Shown here: one piece after another, positions 1 through 9,360 of the stretch
How positions within the stretch are numbered: the stretch's first letter is position 1
Layout of the letters: every line of letters begins with the position of its first letter
Origin: Paraburkholderia elongata
Lineage (GTDB): Bacteria > Pseudomonadota > Gammaproteobacteria > Burkholderiales > Burkholderiaceae
Direction of reading: 5' to 3'
Length of the DNA: 64,000 nucleotides
Assembly: GCF_013177735.1 (NCBI RefSeq)
Contig: NZ_WOEZ01000119.1
Coordinates: 22,485-86,484 of the forward strand
Position numbers and translations under genes: made by a program
The notes under the pieces: model-generated
The model's database searches: none
What the model saw: only the letters and a program-made list of their open reading frames with translations
Told to the model about the DNA's origin: nothing

Positions 1-3000
1 CGTCCCGCGTCGTCCATTCCTCCGATCAATGCGCTCGACCTGACACGCCGGCTGCTCGCATGGGCACTATAAGGACTGCGTTTGGCGACGGGCTTCAACA
101 ACGCCCGCAAGCCGGCGAAACTGTCGGAATTCACGAGGCCCGCTGCAACCAGCTCGCCCAGCGCGTTCTCCAGTTCCATGCGCAAGCCGCTTACTTCGGT
201 CAGCAATTCGTCGAAGAACATCGCGCCATGTTGCGATAACGTGTCATGGACGCGCTGCGCGCGGGCCGATAGCTCCGGTTGTTTCGACGGGTCGATCAGC
301 GCGCTCCATACGCGCACCTGGGCGCGCGGCAAAAGGACGATCGGCGTGCTGCGCACGGGTCCCGCCGCGCCGCGGGCCCGCTCGGTGAGGCGGGTCCAGA
401 CGATCTTGCCGGCACGGCATAGTTCGTCTAGCGAAATGTTCGCGTACGCCTTGACGCGCGCCGGCAGAATGTCTTCTTCCCATGCGCCCGCCGCGGCCTG
501 AAATCCCTCCAGCTGGTCGAGCACGGCGGCCAAAGCGTCGCGTCCCTCGCTGCGGGTGTCCGGCGTCAAATGCTGCCATTCGAATAGAAAGCGCATGAAG
601 TCGTGCCGTTCCACCGGCTCGATCTCACGCCGCAAGCGTTTCACCGTGTAACGGTGGATCCGCGCAAGCAAATGGCGTTCGCACCATTCTTCTTCGGTTG
701 CGCCCGGCGAGAAGCGGCCGCGCATCACGTAGCCTTCCGCTTCGAGGCGCGTCAACGTTTGTTCAACGGATGCCGCGGGCAAGCTCAGCGCCTCGGCAAT
801 CGCGCGCACCGGCAGCGGGCCGAAGCCGGTCAGCCGGGCGCGCAGCACGTCGAGCAGGGCGTCGTCGGCGCTCCAGGCGTCGGTGTAGCCCTTCGGTGCG
901 GTGAGCGGCGGTTCAAACGGGGCGTCAGGGTAGAGCGCCTGGAAACAGGTCAGGCGCTCGGCGGGCAGCCACAGCGCGTCGTCCGCGGTGATCTGCAGGC
1001 GGCTCGCGCGGCCGGATACGGCAAGCGAAGCGAGCCATGCCGGCCAGCCTTCATTGTTGCGCGCTTCGGTCCCGGTGATGCAGGCGAGGCCCGTTAGCGC
1101 TTCGTGCATCTCGTCGGCGGTGCGCGCCTGCGGCCATGCTTCGTCGCGCACGCTGTCGATCGCGTCGGCGTCGAGTGCGCCGAGGTCGTCAGCGCTAGAC
1201 GGATCGGTCCAGCGGCGGTTCAGCACGGCTTGCGTGCGACGCTCTTCGATCGGTGCGTCGTCGAGATAGGCGTACGGCTTGGCGTTGAGGATTTCGGCGG
1301 CAAGCGGCGAGGGCGCCGGCAAATCGCGAGCGATCAGTTGCACGTTGCCCTGTTCGATACGACGCAGCAATGCAAGCCAGCTTTCGCTGTCCATCGCTTC
1401 GTGCAGGCAGTCGTCGACGGTTTGGTCCACTAACGGATGATGCGGCAGTTCGCGCTCGCCGACGATGTTCTCCAGACACGCGGCCTGCTCGGGAAACACG
1501 CTCGCGAGCAGATCTTCGCTACGCATGCGCTGCAATTGCGGCGGAGTCTTGCGCCCGCCGGTATAACGCGGCAGGCCGAGCGCGGTGGTCGCGTTCCAGC
1601 GCCAGCGCACGCCGAAGAGCGGCGCGTCGAGCAGCGCCTGGATCAGCAGATGTTCGGCGCTGTTCGAATGCAGGTAGCGCCACACTTCGTCGAGTACGAA
1701 CGAATGGCTGCCGGTCAGCGAGAGGACGATCGCGTCTTCGGTGGCGGCGGCCTGCAGTTCGAAGTTGAAGGTCCGGCAAAAACGCTTGCGCAACGCGAGA
1801 CCCCACGCGCGGTTTACGCGGCTGCCGAACGGCGCATGGATCACGAGTTGCGTGCCGCCGGATTCGTCGAAGAAGCGCTCCATCGCGAGCGTGTTTTGCG
1901 TCGGCAGCACGCTTAGCGCGGCGCGTGCACGCGCGAGATAGTCGACGATCTGGCGGGCGGCGGCTTCGTCGAGATTGAGGGTGTCGACGAGCCAGTCGAT
2001 TGCGCGTTCAATGCGTGCGGGTATGACTTGGGCATCGGCCTCCTTCCCATCGAGCAAGCGTCCAATCTGCTCTCGCAAGCGCGCGACGCCGAACGACAGT
2101 TCATCGCTGCGCCCCGGCGCCTCGCCGAGCCAGAACGGAATATTCGGCGGCTGCCCCTGCGCGTCCTCGACTCGCACGCGGCCGCTCTCGATCCGCAGAA
2201 TCCGGTACGACGCATTGCCGAGTTGAAACACATCGCCTGCCAGACTCTCGACGGCGAAATCCTCGTTGACGGTGCCGATATTGATCGCCTGCGGTTCGAG
2301 CACCACCGCGTAGTCGGCGTTCTCGGGAATCGTGCCGCCCGAAGTCACGGCGACCAGTTTTCCGCCACGCCGGCCACGCAAGGTGCCGCTCACCACGTCG
2401 CGGTGAATATAGGCGCCGCGCGGGCCGTTGCGGTTCGTATAGCCTTCGGCCAGCATGCGCAGCACGGCGTCGTATTGTTCGCGTTCCAGGTCGGCGTAGG
2501 GGGCTGCGCGCCGCATCATCTCGAACAGTGCGTCTTCGTTCCATTCGGCGCTGGATACCTCGGCGACGATCTGTTGTGCGAGCACATCGAGCGGCGCGCG
2601 CGGAATCCGTAACGCGTCGAGTTCGCCACGCCGCACGCAGTCGAGCAGCGCCGCGCATTCGATCAGATCGTCGCGCGAGGCCGGAAAAAGCCGGCCCTTC
2701 GGCATGCCGCCGACATGGTGGCCCGAGCGCCCCACACGTTGCAGGAACGGCGCGATCGCGCGCGGCGAACCCATCTGGCAGACCAGATCGACGTCGCCGA
2801 TATCGATGCCCAACTCCAGCGAAGCGGTGGCGATCAGCACGCGCAACTCGCCGCGTTTCAGGCGCTGTTCGGCGTCGAAACGATGTTCTTTGGCGAGACT
2901 GCCGTGATGCGCGGCGACCACGTCCTTGCCCAGGCGCTCGGTCAGATGGCGCGCGGCCCGTTCGGCCATGCGGCGCGTGTTGACGAAAATCAGCGTGGTG

Positions 3001-3989
3001 CGATGCATCGCCACCAGTTCGGCGAGCCGGTCGTAGACGCGCTCCCACACTTCGTTGGGCATCACCGCTTCGAGCGGTACGGGCGGAATCTCCAGCGCGA
3101 GATCGCGCTCGCGGATGTGCCCCACGTCGATGATCGCGCAGTCGGCGGGAACGCCGCTTTCGATCCTCGCGCCGCCCACCAGAAAGCGCGCTACGGCGCT
3201 GACCGGTTTTTGCGTCGCCGACAGACCGATCCGCGGCAAGCGCCGCTGACACAGCGCGTCGAGCCGTTCGAGGCTGAGCGCCAGATGACTGCCGCGCTTG
3301 CTGCCGGCGAGTGCGTGAATTTCGTCGACGATCACCGTGCGCACCGTCGACAGCATGCGGCGGCCGGAATCTGAGCCGAGCAGGACGTACAGCGATTCGG
3401 GCGTGGTCACGAGAATATGCGGCGCGCGCTTTTTCAGCGCGTTGCGCTCCTGCTGCGTGGTGTCGCCGGTGCGCACGGCGGTGCGGATGTCGAGCGGCGG
3501 CAGGCCGCGCGCGTCGAGTTCCGCGGCGATGCCCTGCAACGGCACTTGCAGATTGATGCGGATGTCGTTGGAGAGCGCTTTTAGCGGCGAGACGTAGACC
3601 ACCAGCGTTTCGTCGGGCAAGGCGCCGCCGTTGGCGAGGCCTTGCTGGACGAGGTCGTCGAGCGCAGACAGGAAGGCCGTGAGGGTTTTGCCCGAACCGG
3701 TGGGCGCGGCGACGAGGGTTGAGCGCCCACTGCGAATCTGCGGCCAGGCGGAAGCCTGGGCGTCGGTGGGGGCGGGGAAGGTCTTCAGGAACCAGCCGGC
3801 GACTGCGGGATGGAAGTTATCCAGCGCGCTGGCCGGTAAAGGGTTCGAAGCGGGGTTAGAAGCGGCGCACAAAGCGGGGTCCGATGCGTGGCCCGAAGCG
3901 GCATCTGGAGCCGCCCGCAATGGCGGATCGAAGTCCGAAGAATCAGAGGTCACGCCTAACGCGGTGGCGGATGTCGAGGCCGAAGTCAT
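1..3989 (-). CDS. lhr: Lhr-type DEAD/DEAH-box DNA helicase, C-terminus outside the window
   Basis: Large ATP-dependent superfamily 2 helicase of the Lhr family, DNA-repair associated and cytoplasmic. Reading the minus strand from the ATG at 3989 gives an open frame of about 1,329 codons running off the left edge. Visible in order are a variable N-terminus of about 95 residues, Walker A APTGSGKT, motif Ia SPLKALSNDI, TTPESLYVLL, Walker B in the form DEIH, SATQKP, and in the second RecA fold FVNTRRMAE, LGIDIGDVDLV and QRVGRSGH. These are the signature spacings of Lhr proteins (roughly 1,500 residues in proteobacteria), so most of the protein is present. The start lies 125 bp from the stop of the next minus-strand gene. 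Product family is clear; the exact start is less certain because the N-terminal tail is low in conservation. Confidence 0.93.
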   Translation of the reverse strand, partial: MTSASTSATALGVTSDSSDFDPPLRAAPDAASGHASDPALCAASNPASNPLPASALDNFHPAVAGWFLKTFPAPTDAQASAWPQIRSGRSTLVAAPTGSGKTLTAFLSALDDLVQQGLANGGALPDETLVVYVSPLKALSNDIRINLQVPLQGIAAELDARGLPPLDIRTAVRTGDTTQQERNALKKRAPHILVTTPESLYVLLGSDSGRRMLSTVRTVIVDEIHALAGSKRGSHLALSLERLDALCQRRLPRIGLSATQKPVSAVARFLVGGARIESGVPADCAIIDVGHIRERDLALEIPPVPLEAVMPNEVWERVYDRLAELVAMHRTTLIFVNTRRMAERAARHLTERLGKDVVAAHHGSLAKEHRFDAEQRLKRGELRVLIATASLELGIDIGDVDLVCQMGSPRAIAPFLQRVGRSGHHVGGMPKGRLFPASRDDLIECAALLDCVRRGELDALRIPRAPLDVLAQQIVAEVSSAEWNEDALFEMMRRAAPYADLEREQYDAVLRMLAEGYTNRNGPRGAYIHRDVVSGTLRGRRGGKLVAVTSGGTIPENADYAVVLEPQAINIGTVNEDFAVESLAGDVFQLGNASYRILRIESGRVRVEDAQGQPPNIPFWLGEAPGRSDELSFGVARLREQIGRLLDGKEADAQVIPARIERAIDWLVDTLNLDEAAARQIVDYLARARAALSVLPTQNTLAMERFFDESGGTQLVIHAPFGSRVNRAWGLALRKRFCRTFNFELQAAATEDAIVLSLTGSHSFVLDEVWRYLHSNSAEHLLIQALLDAPLFGVRWRWNATTALGLPRYTGGRKTPPQLQRMRSEDLLASVFPEQAACLENIVGERELPHHPLVDQTVDDCLHEAMDSESWLALLRRIEQGNVQLIARDLPAPSPLAAEILNAKPYAYLDDAPIEERRTQAVLNRRWTDPSSADDLGALDADAIDSVRDEAWPQARTADEMHEALTGLACITGTEARNNEGWPAWLASLAVSGRASRLQITADDALWLPAERLTCFQALYPDAPFEPPLTAPKGYTDAWSADDALLDVLRARLTGFGPLPVRAIAEALSLPAASVEQTLTRLEAEGYVMRGRFSPGATEEEWCERHLLARIHRYTVKRLRREIEPVERHDFMRFLFEWQHLTPDTRSEGRDALAAVLDQLEGFQAAAGAWEEDILPARVKAYANISLDELCRAGKIVWTRLTERARGAAGPVRSTPIVLLPRAQVRVWSALIDPSKQPELSARAQRVHDTLSQHGAMFFDELLTEVSGLRMELENALGELVAAGLVNSDSFAGLRALLKPVAKRSPYSAHASSRRVRSSALIGGMDDAG

Positions 3990-4114
3990 GCTGGCATAGA
4001 TGGGGACGCGGCGTGCCATATCCAGAGGCCGGCAAGCGCCGGACTGTTACGAAGATCAGCGAACAGTCTGGCAGGTTTTTACCGGCTTTGCCGACGGTTG
4101 GGTGGCAAAGGTTG

Positions 4115-7100
4115 CTACCAGACCCAGCGCACGCCCGCATCGCCTGTCACCGTTCTCTGGTGCGCGCCACCCAGGTTCGTCACCCAGCCGAGCGTCGCAA
4201 ACACGCTGCCCGACGCGCTGAATTTGCCGACCACGCCCGCGCCGAGTTGCGCCGCCGTTTGCCCGACGGTGCCCGGCATCACGGTCCCGCCGCCGAAGGT
4301 GACTTTGTCGTCGGAGCCGAACTCGCGTAAGAAGCTGACGCGCAAATAAGGCCGCCAGGCGATCGTAAAGGCATCGAACTGACCTTGCAGGCGCGCGCCG
4401 ATTCGTCCGACGAAAGTATTGCCGCTGTTGAAGCTGACACTCGACACGCCATCGTTGAAATCGGACAGCGTGAGGTGCTGCCACACGAGTTGCGCTTGCG
4501 GTTCGAGCGTGAGCCCCGCGCCGAGCGGAATCGGCAGGCCGCCTTCGAGCGAACCGGTCACCGCGTTGCCGTGCGTCGTCGTGGCGATGCCGTCGCGCGA
4601 GACCGGATCGACGGTCAACGAACTCCCCATCAACACGGCGTCCGTATACCAGCCGCCCGGACCGATATGCGTCCAGTAGCCGCCGAGGCTGTATGCATTG
4701 ATCGCCAGGTGGCCCACGGCGAGATTGGGCATGCCGAGCGCGAAGCCGTTGACGTCGCCCGTGGCCCGCGCGAAACCGACCAACAAGCCGTAGTGATTGC
4801 GCTGGCCGCTCGCGCTGCGATCCGCGTAAAGATCCTGCCCGGCCTGGATGCCATACACGGAACCGTCGAATTGCGGACTTGCCGTGCCGTCCTGGCTCAG
4901 CACGCTATGGCCGCCCCACACGCGGCCCCATGCGGCAGGCAGTTTGCCGCTTTCGTTCAACAAGGCCTGATCGCCTTGCCGGTCATGAAACGTATCGATC
5001 TGCATGAGGCCGAGTTCACGCGCGACGCCAGGCGCCGCGGCGTAGACCGGCACTTCGACGCGATACAGCGGCGTGGCGGCTGAGCCTGCGGGCGGCGCGG
5101 GAGGCAAAGGCGGCGTGCCCGCGGCCGCAATCGGTACGCCGGGCGCTACAACGGGCGGCGCGCCAGGTGTGCCAGGCGTGCTAGGCGCGCCCGGCGTCGT
5201 GACCGGCGGCACGCCTGATGTAGTCGCGGGCGGCAGCGGCGCAACCGTATTGCGCAGATACCAGCTGTCCGTCGTGCCGCTGCTCACACCGCCTTTGGCG
5301 AGGTAGTAGGAATATGCGCCGGCCTTTACCGGTGCGGCCAGCGTGAAAGCGCTCGAATCCGTGGTGGCGCCGTTGGTCGCTTGAACCACTTGAATGCCGT
5401 CCGCTACCGTTTGTGCGCCTTGGCCACCGACGTTCGTGACTTGCAGGTGGGTTGAGCCGGTGGCCGTTCCGCCGCTCAGCACGAGGCGATCGGACGCTGC
5501 GCCGTCACCGGCGACGACGGTGTTGAGTCCAATGGCACCGTTCTGTCCGGTGTAGTTGCCCGTTACATTCAGCCGGTTTCCGACACCCGCAGCGGCCGGG
5601 CCGCCGATCTGCACGAGTCCGGCATTCACCAGCGAGCCGTTGATCGAGAACGCGCCGATCCCCCCGCTTGCAAACGACGGCAATGCATTCGCCACGGCGA
5701 GCGTGCCGTTGTTCGTGACTGCGCCCGTCACGCTGCCATAGCCGCCGAGCGTTGCGCCCCCGGCCACCGTGGTGGCGCCGCCGCCGGTAAGCGCGGCGTT
5801 GGCATGGACTGCGTCGCCGACCGCGAGGGTGCCCGCTGCGACCGTGGTTGGGCCGCTATAGGTGCTCACGCCTGTCATAAGCAAGCTGCCGCTGCCGGTT
5901 TTCGTGAGGGCGCCGGTCCCGCTTACTGCCTGCGTGAGCGTGGTATTGAACGATTGCGTATCGATCGTGCCGCCGCCGGCTGCCAGCGTGATCGCACGCG
6001 TGCCGGCGAGGTCGAAGCTCGTCGTCAATTGCATTGCGCCGCCGTTGAACGTGAGGCCACCCGTGTTCGCCCCGAGCGCATTGTCCGCGCCGACGGCGAT
6101 CGTGCCTTGATCGATTGTCGTGCCACCTGAGTAGGTGTTGCCGCTCGCCGCAGCCGGCGCGAGTGTCAACACGCCGGCACCGGTTTTATCGACTGCGCCT
6201 GCGCCGCTGATCGATCCTGCATAAGTGCCCGCGTTGTCCTGGGCAAACCGCACGAGCCCGTTATCGGTGACGTTGGAGGGCAGGTTTTGCGCGTTAGCCT
6301 GCAAGGTCGCGCCGCTATCGACCAGCGCTGTCGCGCTCGCGCCGAGCGTGCCGGTGAGGTTGAGCGTGCCGGTCTGCACATGCGCGAGCGAGAAGGTGCC
6401 GCTACCGGTCCAGTTCCACAATGCGCCTTGCATCTGCAAGGTCTGAAAGTTGGTAAACGCATTTGACGCCGTGCCTGAGCCTTGCAAGGTCACCGTGTTC
6501 GTTCCCGCTCCGCCGTCGGCCGTGCCGTTGATCACGGAGCCGGTTTGCAGAATCAGCGAATCGTTGCCGCTGCCCATCGTGATGGCCGTGCCGATGCCGC
6601 TTTGCACGAGGCCCGCATTGATGACGGTGGTGTTGCCGTTGAGCGTGCGGATGCCGGAGCCGTTCTGGCTGATGATGCTGCCACCCGCGAGGTTCTGGAT
6701 CGTTGCCACGAAGCTCGATCCCGCGGTGTTCGAAAACACCGCATCCGAGCCGCTGCCGCTCGCGCTGATCGTGCCGCTGTTGATCAACTGGTCGTTATTG
6801 CCTTGCAGATAAGCGCTTGGACTGGCCGCGCCCGTGGTGGACAGCGTGCCGCTGTTGTTGATGGTGCCGCTGCCGCCCAGAATCGATGCCGCGCGCGCGT
6901 TGCTGCCTGAGGTCGTCACCGTGCCGCTGTTGATCAGCGTGTTGCTCGACTGGCCGACGTTCGTTTGTCCCCACGCCGCTGTCATGCCGTAAGCGTTGGG
7001 GCCGCTGGTGGTGATCGAGCCGCGATTGATCAGGGTGTTGCCGCTGCCGTTGGCGGCCATGCCGTCGTTGTAGGCAGCGGTCGTGGTGATGCCCCCGCCG

Positions 7101-7471
7101 CTCGCGTTGGTGATCTGATTGCCGTTGCCCACGCCGAGCAGCACGGCGCCGCGCGCGGTGCCCGAACCGCCACCACCTGTCAGTGAGAAGTTGCCGCTGC
7201 TGTTGATCGTGCTAGTAGTGTCGACGCTGAAGACGACCGGGGTGGCGCTGTGTACGAAGCTGCCCGAGGCGGTGCTATCGGCATTGATCGTCACACCCGT
7301 GCTGCCGGTTTGCGCAACGACGGCGGCGAGGCCGCTGCCCGTGCAGGTGACTGTGGTATTGCTCGGCGGTGCGGTATTGCTGCACGCGGCCATCGCGGAA
7401 GGGGTGAGTGCTTTGGAGAGCAGCACGACGCTGCCCAAGCCGATTCCAAGCGTTTTCTTCTTCTTCTTCAT
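4115..7471 (-). CDS. Autotransporter (type V secretion) with repeat-rich passenger
   Basis: Predicted self-secreted outer membrane protein of 1,118 residues. I start it at the ATG at 7471 (MKKKKKTLGIG), which follows an AAGGA ribosome site by 8 bases; a longer frame exists upstream but lacks such a site. A signal peptide ends near SAMAA. The passenger is Gly/Ser/Thr/Asn-rich, with short repeats of the LTLAPA...YSGGTTIDQGTIAVG and LLMTGVSTYSGPTTVAAGTLAVG kind, typical of autotransporter-associated beta-helix strands. A Pro/Gly/Ala/Thr-rich linker follows, then a roughly 280-residue C-terminal beta-barrel beginning near WGRVWGGHS and ending in the aromatic terminus RWVW expected for outer membrane insertion. 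No protease triad or other catalytic motif is evident, so an adhesin-like role is the default inference. Confidence 0.88.
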   Translation of the reverse strand: MKKKKKTLGIGLGSVVLLSKALTPSAMAACSNTAPPSNTTVTCTGSGLAAVVAQTGSTGVTINADSTASGSFVHSATPVVFSVDTTSTINSSGNFSLTGGGGSGTARGAVLLGVGNGNQITNASGGGITTTAAYNDGMAANGSGNTLINRGSITTSGPNAYGMTAAWGQTNVGQSSNTLINSGTVTTSGSNARAASILGGSGTINNSGTLSTTGAASPSAYLQGNNDQLINSGTISASGSGSDAVFSNTAGSSFVATIQNLAGGSIISQNGSGIRTLNGNTTVINAGLVQSGIGTAITMGSGNDSLILQTGSVINGTADGGAGTNTVTLQGSGTASNAFTNFQTLQMQGALWNWTGSGTFSLAHVQTGTLNLTGTLGASATALVDSGATLQANAQNLPSNVTDNGLVRFAQDNAGTYAGSISGAGAVDKTGAGVLTLAPAAASGNTYSGGTTIDQGTIAVGADNALGANTGGLTFNGGAMQLTTSFDLAGTRAITLAAGGGTIDTQSFNTTLTQAVSGTGALTKTGSGSLLMTGVSTYSGPTTVAAGTLAVGDAVHANAALTGGGATTVAGGATLGGYGSVTGAVTNNGTLAVANALPSFASGGIGAFSINGSLVNAGLVQIGGPAAAGVGNRLNVTGNYTGQNGAIGLNTVVAGDGAASDRLVLSGGTATGSTHLQVTNVGGQGAQTVADGIQVVQATNGATTDSSAFTLAAPVKAGAYSYYLAKGGVSSGTTDSWYLRNTVAPLPPATTSGVPPVTTPGAPSTPGTPGAPPVVAPGVPIAAAGTPPLPPAPPAGSAATPLYRVEVPVYAAAPGVARELGLMQIDTFHDRQGDQALLNESGKLPAAWGRVWGGHSVLSQDGTASPQFDGSVYGIQAGQDLYADRSASGQRNHYGLLVGFARATGDVNGFALGMPNLAVGHLAINAYSLGGYWTHIGPGGWYTDAVLMGSSLTVDPVSRDGIATTTHGNAVTGSLEGGLPIPLGAGLTLEPQAQLVWQHLTLSDFNDGVSSVSFNSGNTFVGRIGARLQGQFDAFTIAWRPYLRVSFLREFGSDDKVTFGGGTVMPGTVGQTAAQLGAGVVGKFSASGSVFATLGWVTNLGGAHQRTVTGDAGVRWVW

Positions 7472-7523
7472 ACGCGCGGTCCTTTTGGGAAGGGCACTAC
7501 ACCATACGAGCGGAATGGTCAGA

Positions 7524-7552
7524 CTTATACACGCCTTACTGAAAGTTTCCAA
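7524..7552 (-). promoter_or_regulatory. Candidate sigma-70 promoter for the autotransporter
   Basis: On the minus strand TTGGAA (-35) and TATAAG (-10) are separated by exactly 17 bases, about 50 bp upstream of the autotransporter ATG. The rest of the 341-bp gap (7472-7812) between this gene and the divergent aldo/keto reductase shows no repeat or other element I can name. Confidence 0.5.
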
Positions 7553-7812
7553 ATGCCCCCGGCATAACTTACGAATATGTTGTGAATCGCCGACGCTTGC
7601 CGGAGACCCGCATGGCGCCTCGCTCGTAGAGGACCAAGGCGATTTTCCGAGCGGGAAAATTTCTGCCAAAGCTGCTGCGTTAACCGTAAGGAGTTTGAAA
7701 TATTCGTTCGCCTGGTGGCTGCCCAGGACCCATGCATGGTCCTGCCGAAATTTGCCAGGTGCAGTACTCTGTTCGCCTCACCGATCCACGAATCCATGAT
7801 GGAGTCTCGACG

Positions 7813-8862
7813 ATGCGATACAACCAGTTAGGCCGTACCGGTGTGTTTGTTTCAGAGCTGTGCCTGGGCACGATGACCTTCGGCGGTGGCGAAGGCATTT
7901 GGAAGCAGATCGGCGATCTGCAGCAGGGGGACGCGGAGCGGCTGGTCGGCCGGGCGCTCGACGCGGGTATCAATTTCATCGACACGGCCGACGTCTACGC
8001 AGAGGGCCTGTCCGAACAGATCACGGGTCAGGCGCTGAAAAACCTTAAAGTGCCGCGCGACAAAGTTGTGGTCGCAACCAAAGTATTCGGCCCGACGGCA
8101 GAATTCCCGAACGCACGCGGTGCCTCGCGCTATCACATCATCGACGGCGTCAAGGCGAGCCTGAAGCGCCTGCAACTCGATCACGTCGACCTGTATCAGA
8201 TCCACGGTTTCGATCCGGCCACGCCGATCGACGAAACCGTGCGCGCGCTCGATACGCTGGTTCAGCATGGACATGTGCGCTATGTCGGCGTGTCGAACTG
8301 GGCCGCGTGGCAGATCGTGAAGGCGCTGGGCATTTCGGAACGCCTCGGCCTCGCGCGCTTTGAAACGCTACAGGCGTATTACACGCTGGCGGGCCGCGAC
8401 CTCGAACGCGAACTCGTGCCGATGCTGCGCAGCGAAGGTCTTGGACTGATGGTGTGGAGTCCGCTGGCGGGCGGCTTGCTGAGCGGCAAATATGGGCGCG
8501 AACAGCAGGGCGAAGCAGGCAGCCGTCGCACGACGTTCGATTTTCCGCCGGTCAATCGCGAGCGCGCTTATGACTGCATCGACGTGATGCGCGATATCGC
8601 GGAGGCGAAGAAGGTGTCGGTGGCGCAGATCGCGCTCGCATGGCTGTTGCATCAGCGCGTGGTGACCTCGGTGATCGTCGGGGCGAAGAAAATCGAGCAA
8701 CTCGACGACAATATCGCCGCCACTGGCGTCACGTTGACCGCCGACGAGCTTGCGAAGCTCGATCAGGTCAGCACGCTGCCGGCTGAGTACCCGGGCTGGA
8801 TGCTGGAACGCCAGGGCGAGGGGCGCCGCAAGCAGCTTGAAGAGGCGCGTCACCCGGTATAA
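7813..8862 (+). CDS. Aldo/keto reductase
   Basis: NAD(P)H-dependent oxidoreductase of the aldo/keto reductase superfamily, 349 residues, cytoplasmic, (beta/alpha)8 barrel. The start at 7813 is chosen because GGAG precedes it and the family N-terminus MRYNQLGRTG begins there. The catalytic tetrad is visible: Asp57 and Tyr62 in FIDTADVYAEG, Lys90 in VVVATKVFG, and His131 in LYQIHGFD. The C-terminal part carries the IVGAKKIEQLDDN cofactor-binding segment typical of AKR proteins resembling YrpG/YhdN. It is transcribed away from the autotransporter and converges on the next gene with a 25-bp gap, so it looks monocistronic. The substrate cannot be told from sequence. Confidence 0.92.
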   Translation: MRYNQLGRTGVFVSELCLGTMTFGGGEGIWKQIGDLQQGDAERLVGRALDAGINFIDTADVYAEGLSEQITGQALKNLKVPRDKVVVATKVFGPTAEFPNARGASRYHIIDGVKASLKRLQLDHVDLYQIHGFDPATPIDETVRALDTLVQHGHVRYVGVSNWAAWQIVKALGISERLGLARFETLQAYYTLAGRDLERELVPMLRSEGLGLMVWSPLAGGLLSGKYGREQQGEAGSRRTTFDFPPVNRERAYDCIDVMRDIAEAKKVSVAQIALAWLLHQRVVTSVIVGAKKIEQLDDNIAATGVTLTADELAKLDQVSTLPAEYPGWMLERQGEGRRKQLEEARHPV

Positions 8863-8887
8863 CTCGTGCAGGAAGTTGCCGCGTCCT

Positions 8888-9244
8888 TCAAGCCGCGGGC
8901 TTGCTGTCCGCTTGATACGCGGCAACGGCGTCCATTGTGCGTGCCGAGTACACCATCGCGGCGCCGGCGTTCACGGCGACCGCTACACCGAGCGCTTCGG
9001 CGATCTCTTCACGTGTTGCGCCGTGTTTCAGCGCTTCCGCGGTGTGCACGGTGATACAGCCGTCGCATCGCACGGTCACGGCGACGGCAAGCGAAATCAG
9101 CTCGCGCGTCTTCGCGCCGAGAAGGTCGGCCTTCTGGCCTGCGCTCGACATCGCTTGATAGGCTTTCACGGTATCCGGTGACAGTTTGGCGATCTCACCG
9201 ATGCGGCCGAACAGTTCCTTGCGGTAATCGATCCAGTTCAACAT
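8888..9244 (-). CDS. Carboxymuconolactone decarboxylase/AhpD-like protein
   Basis: Small all-helical protein of 118 residues in the carboxymuconolactone decarboxylase/AhpD-like superfamily. The thiol motif CDGCITVH (Cys60, Cys63, His67) with upstream Glu48 matches the AhpD-type redox site, so a peroxidase-like or thiol-disulfide role is more likely than lactone decarboxylation. The ATG at 9244 has GGAG nine bases upstream on the minus strand, which decides it over a longer frame. It is divergent from the AraC regulator at 9361, with a 116-bp shared promoter gap, suggesting that the regulator controls it. Function beyond the superfamily is inference. Confidence 0.88.
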   Translation of the reverse strand: MLNWIDYRKELFGRIGEIAKLSPDTVKAYQAMSSAGQKADLLGAKTRELISLAVAVTVRCDGCITVHTAEALKHGATREEIAEALGVAVAVNAGAAMVYSARTMDAVAAYQADSKPAA

Positions 9245-9360
9245 GACAGTGCTCCTTTGTTTGCAGCGCGCCGGCGGGTGCCGGTGCGTGCGACAAAGTA
9301 TTGCGCTGTGCCGCGACATCCTGAATACTCGATTCGCTCAACTTTTAGCGCGATCGTCTC

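Noticed and set aside
2101..3252. 383-codon minus-strand frame inside the Lhr gene
   Set aside because: Same strand, different frame from the helicase motifs; almost half Arg/Ala, no homology.
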